Positions 35,546 through 45,573 of a stretch of 64,000 nucleotides of DNA are shown here, in pieces. How positions within the stretch are numbered: the stretch's first letter is position 1; each line of letters begins with the position of its first letter. The translations under genes and the position numbers were made by a program. The stretch spans positions 1,798,001 through 1,862,000 of the forward strand of contig NZ_CP009279.1 in the NCBI RefSeq assembly GCF_000758545.1, read 5' to 3'. The notes under the pieces were generated by a model. The model did not search any database. It was given only the letters and a program-made list of their open reading frames with translations, and was not told the origin of the DNA. This stretch comes from Paenibacillus sp. FSL H7-0737 (GTDB lineage: Bacteria; Bacillota; Bacilli; Paenibacillales; Paenibacillaceae).

Positions 35546-36769
35546 CTAAGAAGGAGAAGGTTTGGCTGATCGTGTCAATGAGAATAGATCAAGCTCCGGC
35601 CGATGTTTACCCGCAATCGTATCGGTTAATAACTCCGCAGCAATCATGCTGTACACCGTCCCATTGCCCCCATAACCCTCGATGAAGTAGCAATGAGGGA
35701 ACTTGGGATGAGGTCCGATATAAGGAAGCCCATCACGCGTAGAGCCGAATACAGCACCCCAGGAGTATTCTATCTCAATGCCTTTGATCTCAGGAAATAA
35801 AGCTTCCAGCTCTTCCAATAACCTTTGACTTTGTGAAATCACTCTGATATCACGGCGCTTTGGATCCGTCAATGGTTCATCTTTACCTCCTGCAATAATA
35901 CGTCCCTCCGGTGTTGTCCGAAAATACAAATACGGTCGGGCGGTTTCCCAGAGGAGACTCCGCTCATGCCACTTTGGGAATTCCTTCAGAGGTTTGGTCA
36001 TCATTGCATACGTATTGATCAGCTCAGCGCCTCGGTCTTTTTTAAACTCCTGCGTTTCATAACCCATTGCAAAAATAACCTTCTTCGCAATAATACGTCC
36101 GTTCTCTGTGTGGCAAATTACTCCATCTTCAGTGAACTCATAGTGTTTAGCCTCGGTCTGCTCATAAACGTGTACACCATTCATTGCTGCCTTGGCGATC
36201 AGGCTGTGAACTGTCCGGAAAGGGTTCGCTTCTGCATCACTGCGTGAATAAAGTGCAGCAGGTTTAGAAAAAGAATACACCGAAGCAATTTTATCCTCTT
36301 CCCAGAAATCAGAATCGAATCCGTGAGCAACGAGGTTCTTATATTCTTCTCGCAGAGCAGGTACATCCTCTAGTGTACTGGCATATAGAAGGCTGCTGCG
36401 AGGAATGATCTGGGGATCGATATCGAGCTTGGCTGGCAGATCCAAAATATTTCTAACCCCTGCTTGGCATAACTGATAAAAGAGCAAGCCGTTCTTTTCT
36501 CCAAAAGTGTTCATACATGAGGTTAACGATTTATCGTTAGATATCTGTAGTAAACCTGTGTTGGCATGTGAGCTTCCGCTTCCGACTCGTCTTTTTTCGA
36601 TCAGAACAGCCTCAGCTCCGCTTAAAGACAAGCGATAGGATGCCATTGCTCCACCCATTCCAGCCCCTACGACCAAGCAATCACAGTGAATGGTATCCTC
36701 TAGCGCAGGATAAGTTGGTGGGTCTTGTAAAGTGCTTCTCCAAGGTGGGGTGCCGCTATTTAGTCTCAT
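35546..36769 (-). CDS. FAD-dependent oxidoreductase (DAO family)
   Basis: 407 residues from ATG 36769 behind GAAGGAG. The FAD-binding Rossmann motif CLVVGAGMGGAMASYRLSLSGAEAVLIEKR lies near 30-60 and the DAO-type C-terminal YGGNGTVYSMIAA near 375. Relatives include glycine oxidase, sarcosine oxidase and gamma-glutamylputrescine oxidase, so an amino-group-oxidising role is likely, but the substrate cannot be assigned. It stands alone, divergent from the coat-protein genes. Confidence 0.85.
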   Translation of the reverse strand: MRLNSGTPPWRSTLQDPPTYPALEDTIHCDCLVVGAGMGGAMASYRLSLSGAEAVLIEKRRVGSGSSHANTGLLQISNDKSLTSCMNTFGEKNGLLFYQLCQAGVRNILDLPAKLDIDPQIIPRSSLLYASTLEDVPALREEYKNLVAHGFDSDFWEEDKIASVYSFSKPAALYSRSDAEANPFRTVHSLIAKAAMNGVHVYEQTEAKHYEFTEDGVICHTENGRIIAKKVIFAMGYETQEFKKDRGAELINTYAMMTKPLKEFPKWHERSLLWETARPYLYFRTTPEGRIIAGGKDEPLTDPKRRDIRVISQSQRLLEELEALFPEIKGIEIEYSWGAVFGSTRDGLPYIGPHPKFPHCYFIEGYGGNGTVYSMIAAELLTDTIAGKHRPELDLFSLTRSAKPSPS

Positions 36770-36946
36770 GAAAATGATCGCTCCTTCATTTGTTCCATTA
36801 TTTAGTATGGGCGGCATTTTACCGTCTCATTCGCAGCATGTTCTTATTTCTGTCATAACTCTCTAGTGCTGTTGGGCAAATAAATGGTGTGCTTTGGCGG
36901 TATACTAAAGCCTGTTTGGATCAACTACAAGGAGGGACTACAACTC

Positions 36947-37180
36947 ATGCAATCAATGCAAATGCAGGCACTAAGTGGAAAAGAATTGGAATATATCGCA
37001 GACTCCATCTCTAATGAGGACTTGCTCCTTAAGCAATGTGCGGCTACCGCCGCGACAACGCAGAACGAGCAGGTCCGACAAGTTTGTTTGCAGCATATCC
37101 AAAATCACACGCAGCACATGGATACACTCACTCAGTTACTCCAGCAGCATCAACAGTACGCACCAACAAGCCCACAATAA
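36947..37180 (+). CDS. Small CotF-related spore protein
   Basis: 77 residues from ATG 36947, ten bases after AAGGAGGG. It is helical and rich in Gln and His (HIQNHTQHMDTLTQLLQQHQQ), similar in pattern to the helical part of CotF-type coat proteins. A 30-base gap links it to the next, clearer CotF gene. I infer a coat role from this pairing. Confidence 0.6.
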   Translation: MQSMQMQALSGKELEYIADSISNEDLLLKQCAATAATTQNEQVRQVCLQHIQNHTQHMDTLTQLLQQHQQYAPTSPQ

Positions 37181-37210
37181 TTGCATTATTAATCTTAAGG
37201 AGGTTATAAA

Positions 37211-37600
37211 ATGAATGCACAGAATCCAGCAGCATTTATGCCAGATGAGGATTTAATGAACACCATTTTGTGTGATTTGAAGCGGACGGTCCGTGAGTAT
37301 GCGACAGCTGCTACGGAATCGGCATGTCCAGCGGTTCGTCGGGTGTTTAACGACATGACCATGAACACGCTTCGACTTCAGGGCGAGCTTTATACGCAGA
37401 TGTCCCAACTGAATATGTATCCTGCACCTGCAAAAGCATTGCGCCAAGATGTAGACAAACAGCTCCAAACTGCACAGCAATTGCAGCAAAAAGCCGGACA
37501 ATTTGTTCAGCAAAAAACCGGACAAGCTGGATCCTTTGCTCACAATGCGAACGCTCATCTTCATTCGAATGGGCAACATCAACCGTCTCATTTAATGTAA
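37211..37600 (+). CDS. CotF-family spore coat protein
   Basis: 129 residues behind AAGGAGG. MPDEDLMNTILCDLKRTVREYATAATES followed by a helical bundle matches the CotF family, ferritin-like helical proteins of the spore coat. The tail is rich in Gln, His and Asn. It is expected to be made in the mother cell under sigma-K; I did not find a clear sigma-K promoter. Confidence 0.8.
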   Translation: MNAQNPAAFMPDEDLMNTILCDLKRTVREYATAATESACPAVRRVFNDMTMNTLRLQGELYTQMSQLNMYPAPAKALRQDVDKQLQTAQQLQQKAGQFVQQKTGQAGSFAHNANAHLHSNGQHQPSHLM

Positions 37601-37648
37601 CCAAGATGGTTATGGGATGAAGCATCCTACCTCATTACCTTAAGGCTG

Positions 37649-37693
37649 ACGCCCGTTTATTCCGGAAAGCTCCGGTGTAAACGGGTGTTTTTT
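37649..37693 (+). terminator. Terminator of the coat-protein pair
   Basis: The stem ACGCCCGTTTA/TAAACGGGTGT, with an inner TCCGGA/TCCGG part, is followed by six T. Confidence 0.85.
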
Positions 37694-37860
37694 GTATATA
37701 AATCCAATTAGCTGAGTAAACACAGTCTTCTATGCGGACATCATATGGGGTTATTTTGTTTGCAGAGATGCTCAATTCATGTCATATTAGTATTAAACTC
37801 TTTTCGCGGGGCGACGCATGAATAGCGCAACGTCATTTGCGAACTATCCGGAGGGAAGGC

Positions 37861-38361
37861 ATGAAGGAAATGAACGAACTAAAGAGGAAAGTGCTGGAAC
37901 TGCTTAAAGAGGACGCGAGAAGATCTACTGCACTCTTAGCTACGCTGCTTGGCGAGGAAGAAGAAGACGTAAAGACGGCGATTGGGCAATTAGAGAAGGA
38001 CCATGTAATTGTTAAGTATGCAGCCGTTGTAAACTGGGATAAAGTCGATGACGAGAAAGTGACAGCGCTGATTGAGGTACAGATTACACCCGAACGGGGT
38101 CGCGGATTTGAAGGCATTGCCGAGAGAATCTACCTGTATCCACAAGTGAAATCCGTTTATCTGATGTCAGGTGCTTACGATCTTCTGGTAGAAGTGGAAG
38201 GCCGAAACTTACGTGAAGTGGCCAATTTTGTATCCGAGAAGCTGTCTCCAATTGATTCAGTACTCTCAACTAAAACGAATTTTACCCTTAAAAAATACAA
38301 ACAGGATGGGATCATCTTCGAGGAGCATGAGGAAGACAACCGTCTGATGATCTCTCCATAA
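37861..38361 (+). CDS. alaR: Lrp/AsnC-family regulator, AlaR-like
   Basis: 166 residues from ATG 37861 behind CGGAGGG. An N-terminal winged helix-turn-helix (about 5-55, RRSTALLATLLGEEEEDVKTAIGQLE) is followed by an AsnC effector domain (about 65-145). It lies 13 bases before an aminotransferase. B. subtilis has the same pair, alaR (yugG)-alaT (yugH), in alanine metabolism. The symbol is by synteny. Confidence 0.82.
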   Translation: MKEMNELKRKVLELLKEDARRSTALLATLLGEEEEDVKTAIGQLEKDHVIVKYAAVVNWDKVDDEKVTALIEVQITPERGRGFEGIAERIYLYPQVKSVYLMSGAYDLLVEVEGRNLREVANFVSEKLSPIDSVLSTKTNFTLKKYKQDGIIFEEHEEDNRLMISP

Positions 38362-38374
38362 AGGAAGTAATCAT

Positions 38375-39595
38375 ATGATCACGAACAAAACGCAGCTAAC
38401 CGGAGAAGACAGCAAATCAATGAATTCTTATTTGGCCCCGCTGGTACAGCAAATTCAGCCTTCGGGTATTCGTAAGTTTTTTGATCTGGCTGCAGGCAGC
38501 AAGGATATCATATCACTCGGAGTCGGGGAACCTGATTTTAAGACCCCGTGGCATGTCAGAGAAGCTTGTGTCTATTCGCTGGAAAGAGGATTTACAGGCT
38601 ATACATCCAACGCAGGAATGCCTGAACTAAGGGAGGGTATTGCGAACTATTTGCACACCCGTTTTGCAGTGGAGTATGATCCTGCCAATCAAATTATAGC
38701 AACGGTCGGCGGAAGTGAGGCTATCGATCTGGCTCTGCGCGCTTTGATCACGCCGGGCGATGAGATCCTCATACCAGAACCTTGCTATATTTCTTATTCG
38801 CCGATAACGGCAATTGGTGGAGGTATTCCTGTAGGTATCGAAACCATCGGAGAGAATGACTTTAAACTTACTGCAGAGAGTTTGGAAGCGAAGATTACTC
38901 CACGCTCCAAAGTTCTAATTCTGTGCTACCCGAGCAACCCAACGGGAAGTGTTATGACCCGAGAGGATTGGGAGCCGATCGCCAAGGTTGTAGAGAAGCA
39001 TGATCTTATTGTAATTTCGGATGAGATCTATGCGGAATTAACGTATGGAATTAATCATGTCAGCTTTGCCTCATTACCAGGTATGATGGACCGTACGATT
39101 TTGGTCAGCGGTTTCTCCAAGGCTTTTGCCATGACTGGATGGAGAATGGGTTATGCTTGTGGTCACCCTGATTTGATCTCCGCTATGCTTAAGATTCACC
39201 AGTACACTGTGATGTGTGCTCCTTCTATGGGCCAGGTGGCTGCACTTGAGGCACTGACCAATGGGATGGAAGAGAAGGATCGAATGGTCGATTCTTATAA
39301 TCAACGGCGGAGGCTGATTGTTAAGGGTTTGCGTGATGCGGGACTGGAGTGCCATGAACCACAAGGTGCATTTTATGCTTTTCCAAGCGTGCGCAAGACA
39401 GGACTGACATCTGATCAGTTTGCACAACGATTATTGCTTGAATATAAGGTGGCAGCTGTACCTGGAAGTGTCTTTGGTTTAGGTGGTGAAGGTTACTTAC
39501 GCTGCTCCTATGCTACATCAGTAGCTCAACTGAATGAAGCTATAGAACGCATTGGTGCTTTTGTCACACAACTGGAACGAGAGAGAATGGAATAG
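38375..39595 (+). CDS. alaT: PLP-dependent aminotransferase, AlaT/PatA type
   Basis: 406 residues; fold type I aminotransferase. The PLP lysine is in VSGFSKAFAMTGWRMGY. The N-terminal SLGVGEPDFKTP, the YPSNPTGSVM loop and the C-terminal YLRCSYATS arginine that binds the substrate carboxylate are present. By analogy with B. subtilis AlaT it probably makes alanine from pyruvate. AAAGGAAG precedes the ATG, and the gene is coupled to the regulator. Confidence 0.88.
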   Translation: MITNKTQLTGEDSKSMNSYLAPLVQQIQPSGIRKFFDLAAGSKDIISLGVGEPDFKTPWHVREACVYSLERGFTGYTSNAGMPELREGIANYLHTRFAVEYDPANQIIATVGGSEAIDLALRALITPGDEILIPEPCYISYSPITAIGGGIPVGIETIGENDFKLTAESLEAKITPRSKVLILCYPSNPTGSVMTREDWEPIAKVVEKHDLIVISDEIYAELTYGINHVSFASLPGMMDRTILVSGFSKAFAMTGWRMGYACGHPDLISAMLKIHQYTVMCAPSMGQVAALEALTNGMEEKDRMVDSYNQRRRLIVKGLRDAGLECHEPQGAFYAFPSVRKTGLTSDQFAQRLLLEYKVAAVPGSVFGLGGEGYLRCSYATSVAQLNEAIERIGAFVTQLERERME

Positions 39596-39782
39596 AGAAA
39601 ATTGGACTATAGCCTATCCTATAATCCTATGGTATTATTTTACTTTGAGAGTAATTAACCCCTATAATAGAACTAACAAGGACGTATTTTACTCTGGAAT
39701 TAAGCGTTGCTTTGAAGTTGCTTTTATTACTTTAATGACATTTTGTGGCACGCGCTCAATAATACTTTTAGGAGGGATGATT

Positions 39783-40034
39783 GTGCTTAGTGCCGATTAT
39801 TACTTACCTTCCTATGGAGGGCAGTGTTTTTCTGGAAGTGGGAAACTGTCCCCCAAGGGTGATGCTTCTGCTCGCATACTCTCTCTGGAAGATGAAATTA
39901 GAATACTCCGTAGCAAAATGGAGCAGCTTTTTTTGCAGGAAAAATCATTCACTTCAGATAATGTGATTGAAATTAGCAGTTTACTGGATCTCAAGATAAA
40001 TGAATACATGAAGGGGCGTCCAGTTGGAAAATAA
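39783..40034 (+). CDS. Spo0E-like aspartyl-phosphate phosphatase
   Basis: 83 residues from GTG 39783, seven bases after AGGAGG; the ATG at 39777 touches the ribosome site and is rejected. The C-terminal half (LEDEIRILRSKMEQLF...SSLLDLKINEYM) contains the Spo0E signature S-x-x-L-D-x-x-I. Spo0E-type proteins dephosphorylate Spo0A-P and delay sporulation. A strong terminator follows. Confidence 0.82.
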   Translation: MLSADYYLPSYGGQCFSGSGKLSPKGDASARILSLEDEIRILRSKMEQLFLQEKSFTSDNVIEISSLLDLKINEYMKGRPVGK

Positions 40035-40052
40035 CGTCGCTACATGCTGTTG

Positions 40053-40077
40053 AAGAGGACCCTAGGGTCCTCTTTTT
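40053..40077 (+). terminator. Terminator of the Spo0E-like gene
   Basis: AGAGGACCC-TA-GGGTCCTCT (40054-40073) followed by five T. Confidence 0.92.
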
Positions 40078-40193
40078 GTTGTTCCTTTAAGCCCAAATGT
40101 CAGTTGCTAACTATACTCTTCATTTGCCATTTTTATATAAGAAAGCTTAAACTAGCATTATGTGATTTGAAGAATGGATAGGAGGAGTAAGCC

Positions 40194-40760
40194 ATGGTGA
40201 TCTATACACGCACGGGTGATGCGGGTCAAACTTCAGTGATTGGCGGCCGGGTTGGTAAGGACGATGTCCGAGTTGAAGCCTACGGAACGATCGATGAACT
40301 GAATTGCTTTGTAGGTCAGGCAAGGAGCCTGATGGAGGACGATCAGTTTGATGATGTACGCGAGCAGCTGCTGGAAATTCAGCATGAGCTATTCGATTGC
40401 GGAACCGATCTGGCTTTTATTAAGCTAGGTGATGGTGGTCAATATATGGTAACAAGTGAGATGGCTAAACGGTTGGAGGGCTGGATTGATGAGCTTCAAG
40501 CAGAGAATCCACCACTAGAAAAATTCATCCTCCCTGGGGGCAGTCCGTTGGCTTCGGTTCTACATGTGTGCCGTACGGTTTGCCGCCGGGCGGAACGCCG
40601 GGCAGTTACACTTGGACGAAATGCAGACATTAATCCGGAAGCGGTTATTTATTTGAACCGGTTATCCGATTATTTCTTTGCACTGGCTAGGACGGCTAAT
40701 ACACGGGCAGGGATTACTGATGTAGAATACATTCGCAGTAAAAAGGTGTTCCGAGACTAA
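40194..40760 (+). CDS. Cob(I)alamin adenosyltransferase, PduO type
   Basis: 188 residues. The N-terminal YTRTGDAGQTSVIGG ATP-binding loop, the EAYGTIDELNCFVG segment and the C-terminal CRTVCRRAERRAV helix are the PduO-family hallmarks. The enzyme transfers the adenosyl group of ATP to cob(I)alamin, making coenzyme B12. AGGAGGAG precedes the ATG. The next gene starts one base after the stop. Confidence 0.93.
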   Translation: MVIYTRTGDAGQTSVIGGRVGKDDVRVEAYGTIDELNCFVGQARSLMEDDQFDDVREQLLEIQHELFDCGTDLAFIKLGDGGQYMVTSEMAKRLEGWIDELQAENPPLEKFILPGGSPLASVLHVCRTVCRRAERRAVTLGRNADINPEAVIYLNRLSDYFFALARTANTRAGITDVEYIRSKKVFRD

Positions 40761-40761
40761 T

Positions 40762-41751
40762 ATGACTAGCTATTATTCACCAATTACTTACATTATACCG
40801 CCAGAAGAGGATGACTGGTTGCTGAAGACGATCCTGCATAAACGGATGGATGTCTCACGTAAATTGTTGTCACGCCTTAAGCAAACAGAACAAGGGATTA
40901 CATTAAATGGAGAGCGTGTTTATATCAGCGTACATGTTAAGGCAGGCGATATTGTACAGATTCGCATGGAAACAGAGACTTCGGATGATATTTTACCGCA
41001 GCCGATTCCCTTTGAAATTCTATTTGAAGATGAGCATCTGCTCGTAGTAAACAAGGCAGCAGGGATCATCGTGCATCCCACACACGGACATTACACTGAT
41101 ACGCTGGCTAACGGAGTAGTTCATTATTGGGCGCAAAAAAATGAACGTTTCCGCTTTCGACCCGTCCATCGTCTGGACCAGGAAACCTCCGGTGTGTTAG
41201 TCATCGCCAAGAATCCGTATAGCCATCAGCATATTTCTGAGCAGATGATTGCGGGTACAGTGGACAAACGTTATGCTGCATTTGTTCATGGGGCTCCTGT
41301 GGAGCCTTTCGGCGATATCGACGGACCTATTGACCGTGATCCTGAGGAGCCTCATCGGCGTATCGTGACACCGGAAGGTTATCCTTCTCTGACCCGGTAT
41401 GAGGTTAAAACCGTATACGCACAAGGTTCAAAAGTTGAACTGAAGCTGGAGAGTGGTCGTACTCATCAGATTCGGGTCCATATGACCTCTATCGGCTGTC
41501 CTTTGATTGGTGACAGCATGTATCGTCATGAGCTGTATAATCTACCGGAATTGACTTTAACTCAAAGTGAACAGTTGGAGTCCGTTACAGCACTAGATGC
41601 CTCTATAACCCGTCAAGCACTGCACGCGGTGCGTCTGACGTTCAAGCATCCGGTGCTGCTGCAGGAAATGATTTTTGAAGCTCCTTTGCCGCCTGATATG
41701 GCGGCCTTGGAGAATGTATTGGAGCAAGGCCCGAAAGCGAATTTGAGGTAA
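40762..41751 (+). CDS. RluA-family pseudouridine synthase
   Basis: 329 residues. An S4-like N-terminal domain (about 20-80) and the pseudouridine synthase core with catalytic Asp in HRLDQETSGVLVIAKN, plus SGRTHQIRVHM. It isomerises uridines in rRNA or tRNA; the target is unclear since B. subtilis has several (YlyB, YjbO, YhcT). The start is one base after the preceding stop, so translation is coupled. Confidence 0.9.
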   Translation: MTSYYSPITYIIPPEEDDWLLKTILHKRMDVSRKLLSRLKQTEQGITLNGERVYISVHVKAGDIVQIRMETETSDDILPQPIPFEILFEDEHLLVVNKAAGIIVHPTHGHYTDTLANGVVHYWAQKNERFRFRPVHRLDQETSGVLVIAKNPYSHQHISEQMIAGTVDKRYAAFVHGAPVEPFGDIDGPIDRDPEEPHRRIVTPEGYPSLTRYEVKTVYAQGSKVELKLESGRTHQIRVHMTSIGCPLIGDSMYRHELYNLPELTLTQSEQLESVTALDASITRQALHAVRLTFKHPVLLQEMIFEAPLPPDMAALENVLEQGPKANLR

Positions 41752-41773
41752 AAATTATCTTAGTGATGTTAAG

Positions 41774-41900
41774 CGGAGAGGGTGAATTGGTTCTGGAGAA
41801 ACGGAGTTTCGCCTTTATCCTCGGATTTCATCCGCAACAAGCGGACTAAATCAAGAAATCTGAGGATAACAGCGATCGGAAGAATAATTTTCCAGCGTAG
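41774..41900 (+). repeat. Structured dispersed repeat, copy 2
   Basis: It shares with copy 1 (24443-24575) the blocks CGGAGAG, TTCGCCTTTATCCTCGG and CTGAGGATAACAGCGATCGG. The main stem is at 41825-41839 region and its partner ending in GGATAAC (near 41869). The apical helix is TCCGC/GCGGA (41831-41835 with 41841-41845), where copy 1 has ACCGC/GCGGT, a compensatory change. It lies between the pseudouridine synthase and the ArsC/Spx-family gene. Confidence 0.78.
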
Positions 41901-41932
41901 CGCACTCATCACTACCATTAAAGGAGAACAAC

Positions 41933-42307
41933 ATGAGCAAGCTAAAAGTATATCAATATCCAAAATGCAGCACCTGCCGCAGTGCAGTAAAATGGCTACA
42001 AGCTCAAGGTCATGAGCTAGAGCTTCAAAACATCGCAGAACAGCCGCCTACCGTTGAGGAGCTGCGTGAATTGCTGGCCAATAGCGGACTTGAGCTGAAA
42101 AAGTTTTTTAATACAAGTGGTGAAGTCTATAAAGCATTGGGTCTTAAGGACAAAATGGCACAGCTTAGTGAGCAGGAGAAGCTTGAGCTGCTCGCAAGCC
42201 ATGGTATGCTAAATAAACGTCCGATTGTCACTGATGGCGTTAAAGTTACGGTAGGCTTTAAAGAAGATCAATATGCTGAAGCTTGGACCAATACTTCCAA
42301 AGTATAA
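41933..42307 (+). CDS. ArsC/Spx-family thioredoxin-fold protein
   Basis: 124 residues. CSTC near residue 13 in YQYPKCSTCRSA is the redox motif. NKRPIVTDG and the C-terminal VGFKEDQY fit the ArsC/Spx family (YusI-like). Such proteins are either arsenate-reductase-like or Spx-type regulators; lack of neighbours with arsenic roles makes the former unproven. AAAGGAGAA precedes the ATG. Confidence 0.85.
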   Translation: MSKLKVYQYPKCSTCRSAVKWLQAQGHELELQNIAEQPPTVEELRELLANSGLELKKFFNTSGEVYKALGLKDKMAQLSEQEKLELLASHGMLNKRPIVTDGVKVTVGFKEDQYAEAWTNTSKV

Positions 42308-42317
42308 ATCCGTAAAG

Positions 42318-42362
42318 GGGATGTCCCAACAGTCATTTCATGGCTGTTGTGGCATCCCTTTT
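42318..42362 (+). terminator. Terminator of the ArsC/Spx-family gene
   Basis: GGGATG/CATCCC outer stem plus CCAACAG/CTGTTG inner stem, then a T run. Confidence 0.85.
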
Positions 42363-42402
42363 GTTATACTCTATTTGAAAAACACAAGAATTATAGATGG
42401 AA

Positions 42403-44187
42403 TTACAGGGAGCTAGGTACTCGGGTAAAGCTAATTATCCCCGCCTTAGGAACTGGCACTTCAAGTAATCCTTTGTTGATTTGCTGGGTTTGTAAGCTGA
42501 TGAGTTGTCCGCAACAATCTTTAACCTGTATCTTGTAGTACGCAGGGGAAAGGGAGCTTCGGATGACTAGCTTTTCGCTATAGGTTCCGTTCACAATGAA
42601 TAATTGGGAAGCATCCTGATCTATAGGAACAACAGCATCGGCATAGATAGCGATAATTTGTATGTCGTCTTTTCGTGCAGTCACTAAAGGATATAGTAAC
42701 TCCGGTTGCTGTGGGTATAACGCTCCTCTGAGCAGAACATCGCTATGCTCCCTGCTGAAAGCTAGCCAGAAACGCAGCATAGCTAAATAATCCTCCCCGA
42801 TGTCATTAAGACGCAGGGAGATTTGCGGAACAGAGAAGATCACGTTGATCAATTGCATGGCCGCACTCTCTAAAGGTTCATTCGGGTTAAACATGATCAT
42901 ATCGGAATGAACAGCTGTATTTCCTGACAGAAGACGCAGGTCAAGTGTACGGACTCTGTTCTGAATAGAATCATTAGGGCAGTCGTTCGCTCGGAACATG
43001 TTGCCGTATTTTCGCATCAGAGGGCCTATATAGGTCTGGCGGAATTCAATCAGAATATCAGGTTTGATGGCTTTTAATCGATCCATAACATCGGAGAGCA
43101 AGCGGTCAACTGCTTCCGGCACCGATTCGTAATCCCTACCCTCTGCAGTTCCTTCCTTCTGATCTGGACTGAGTCTGAAGCTGTCCACGAAATCCAACTT
43201 TAGTCCGTCGATATCCCAGCCTGTAACGGCCTGTTCGTAGGTGTGGATCAAATACTCCCGTACATCTGGGTAACGAGGATCAAGCACGCCGGCGTTTAGT
43301 TTTTCATCTACGCGAAGCAGCTTATTCTCAAATTGACCCCATACCTTGCTGCATTTGCCTACAAACGGAACGGAATACCAAAGCATGTATTTCATGTCAA
43401 GTCGATGAACAGCTTCGACATGCGATTTCATGTCTGGAATCTTACCATCATAAACCTCCCAGTCGCCAGTAAAAGCGTAACCCCGATTGTTGTCGTCTGT
43501 TTGCCAGCCGTCATCGACGATAATGCTGTCACAGCCGAGTTCCTTAGCAAGTCTACATTGCTCCTCTAATTCGGCGGCGTTCAACGCTTGGTGGAAGGAA
43601 TACCAGGTAGAGTACATAGGACGTAAGGCTACATCAGGGACTACGGCCGGTTTATAGCCGGGTAAGGTCTCCCACCATAATGTTACATCCTCCAACGCCT
43701 TATGGTATGGAATATTTCTATGGTCGATCCGAAGTGTAGCTTCATAATGGTCCATCTTCGGTAGGGCTTCTTCGAACAGGGTTACAGAGCATAGGAAGCT
43801 GGAATCCTCTTCATGGATACCGGCTTTAATGGACACATTGTTCAAGGCATCACTAAAAGCAAAGGTCATGCGGTTCTGTCCGCTTAAGTTGAACAGGGAA
43901 GCTACTGGCGCGAGAGAAGTGCTTTTGGATTGGAAGCCATCGCCCCAATCTACCTGAAAAGCTTTATTTCGGTCCGTTCCCGGATGCCACAGGGAATGGA
44001 TGTCAACTGCGGGAATAGACCACTCTATACGGCACACGGGCGGATAATCTTTTTGCAAGGCTGTTAACCGGATATGAATCAGAAAAAGATTCTCCTCGAT
44101 GGTCTCAACAGTGTTAGTGCTCTCAAAGAAAGGGTTGTCGCTAATAAGAGTTACATGGGGACAGTCGTTGTTGATTAAAGTTTTCAT
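42403..44187 (-). CDS. Alpha-galactosidase-like glycoside hydrolase (GH36/melibiase)
   Basis: 594 residues from ATG 44187 behind AGGAGG. An N-terminal beta domain (about 1-200) precedes a TIM barrel with IIVDDGWQTDDN, KYMLWYSVPFVG and DGLKLDFVDSF; the Asp after Lys-Leu is the expected nucleophile. A barrel segment RANDCPNDSIQNRVRTLDLRLL probably holds the acid/base Asp. There is no signal peptide, so it would act on imported alpha-galactosides. It is transcribed divergently from a LacI regulator and a sugar ABC transporter. Confidence 0.85.
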   Translation of the reverse strand: MKTLINNDCPHVTLISDNPFFESTNTVETIEENLFLIHIRLTALQKDYPPVCRIEWSIPAVDIHSLWHPGTDRNKAFQVDWGDGFQSKSTSLAPVASLFNLSGQNRMTFAFSDALNNVSIKAGIHEEDSSFLCSVTLFEEALPKMDHYEATLRIDHRNIPYHKALEDVTLWWETLPGYKPAVVPDVALRPMYSTWYSFHQALNAAELEEQCRLAKELGCDSIIVDDGWQTDDNNRGYAFTGDWEVYDGKIPDMKSHVEAVHRLDMKYMLWYSVPFVGKCSKVWGQFENKLLRVDEKLNAGVLDPRYPDVREYLIHTYEQAVTGWDIDGLKLDFVDSFRLSPDQKEGTAEGRDYESVPEAVDRLLSDVMDRLKAIKPDILIEFRQTYIGPLMRKYGNMFRANDCPNDSIQNRVRTLDLRLLSGNTAVHSDMIMFNPNEPLESAAMQLINVIFSVPQISLRLNDIGEDYLAMLRFWLAFSREHSDVLLRGALYPQQPELLYPLVTARKDDIQIIAIYADAVVPIDQDASQLFIVNGTYSEKLVIRSSLSPAYYKIQVKDCCGQLISLQTQQINKGLLEVPVPKAGIISFTRVPSSL

Positions 44188-44219
44188 AATGCCTCCTAGT
44201 TCAAAAAATAGATATTTAC

Positions 44220-44268
44220 TGTTTACCATTCGTTATGAGTATAATATTTACGAAACGTATAGTAAACA
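44220..44268. promoter_or_regulatory. Candidate LacI-type operator half-sites near the alpha-galactosidase promoter
   Basis: The 7-mer GTAAACA occurs at 44262-44268 on the plus strand and, on the minus strand, at 44226-44220. One overlaps the -35 and the other lies downstream of the start of the minus-strand promoter. The same 7-mer occurs at 44408-44414, next to the regulator promoter. Confidence 0.45.
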
Positions 44269-44269
44269 A
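44241..44269 (-). promoter_or_regulatory. Promoter of the alpha-galactosidase gene
   Basis: On the minus strand, TTGTTT (44269-44264), 17 bases, TATTAT (44246-44241), about 54 bases before the start codon. Confidence 0.6.
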
Positions 44270-44349
44270 GAATATATAATCTAAATTATTATCTGATAAA
44301 AGCTTCATTAATAGCGAAAATAAATGATGAAAGCGATTAAATATAAGTA

Positions 44350-44378
44350 TTGTCAAACAAAATAATCCCTGTTATATT
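44350..44378 (+). promoter_or_regulatory. Promoter of the LacI regulator and sugar ABC operon
   Basis: TTGTCA (44350-44355), 17 bases, TATATT (44373-44378). Confidence 0.65.
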
Positions 44379-44402
44379 AGAAACACGCATAAGTTCACTG
44401 AT

Positions 44403-44413
44403 GTTTAGTAAAC
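44403..44413. promoter_or_regulatory. Candidate operator for the LacI-family regulator
   Basis: The 11-bp perfect palindrome GTTTAGTAAAC lies about 20 bases downstream of the predicted transcription start, a usual repressor position. It shares GTAAACA with the two sites next to the divergent promoter. Confidence 0.5.
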
Positions 44414-44497
44414 AAATATAATTTAGATTGGCAAATGATTGGCTAAACTATAAAATGATTGTGAGGGGTGTTTCCCAAATATGAAGTGAAAAGGTGA

Positions 44498-45553
<1,056 letters not shown>

Positions 45554-45573
45554 ACATTCAAAAGGGGGACAAC

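Noticed and set aside
39552..39782. Long N-terminal extension of the Spo0E-like protein
   Set aside because: It overlaps the aminotransferase end, lacks a ribosome site, and the family begins close to GTG 39783, which has AGGAGG.
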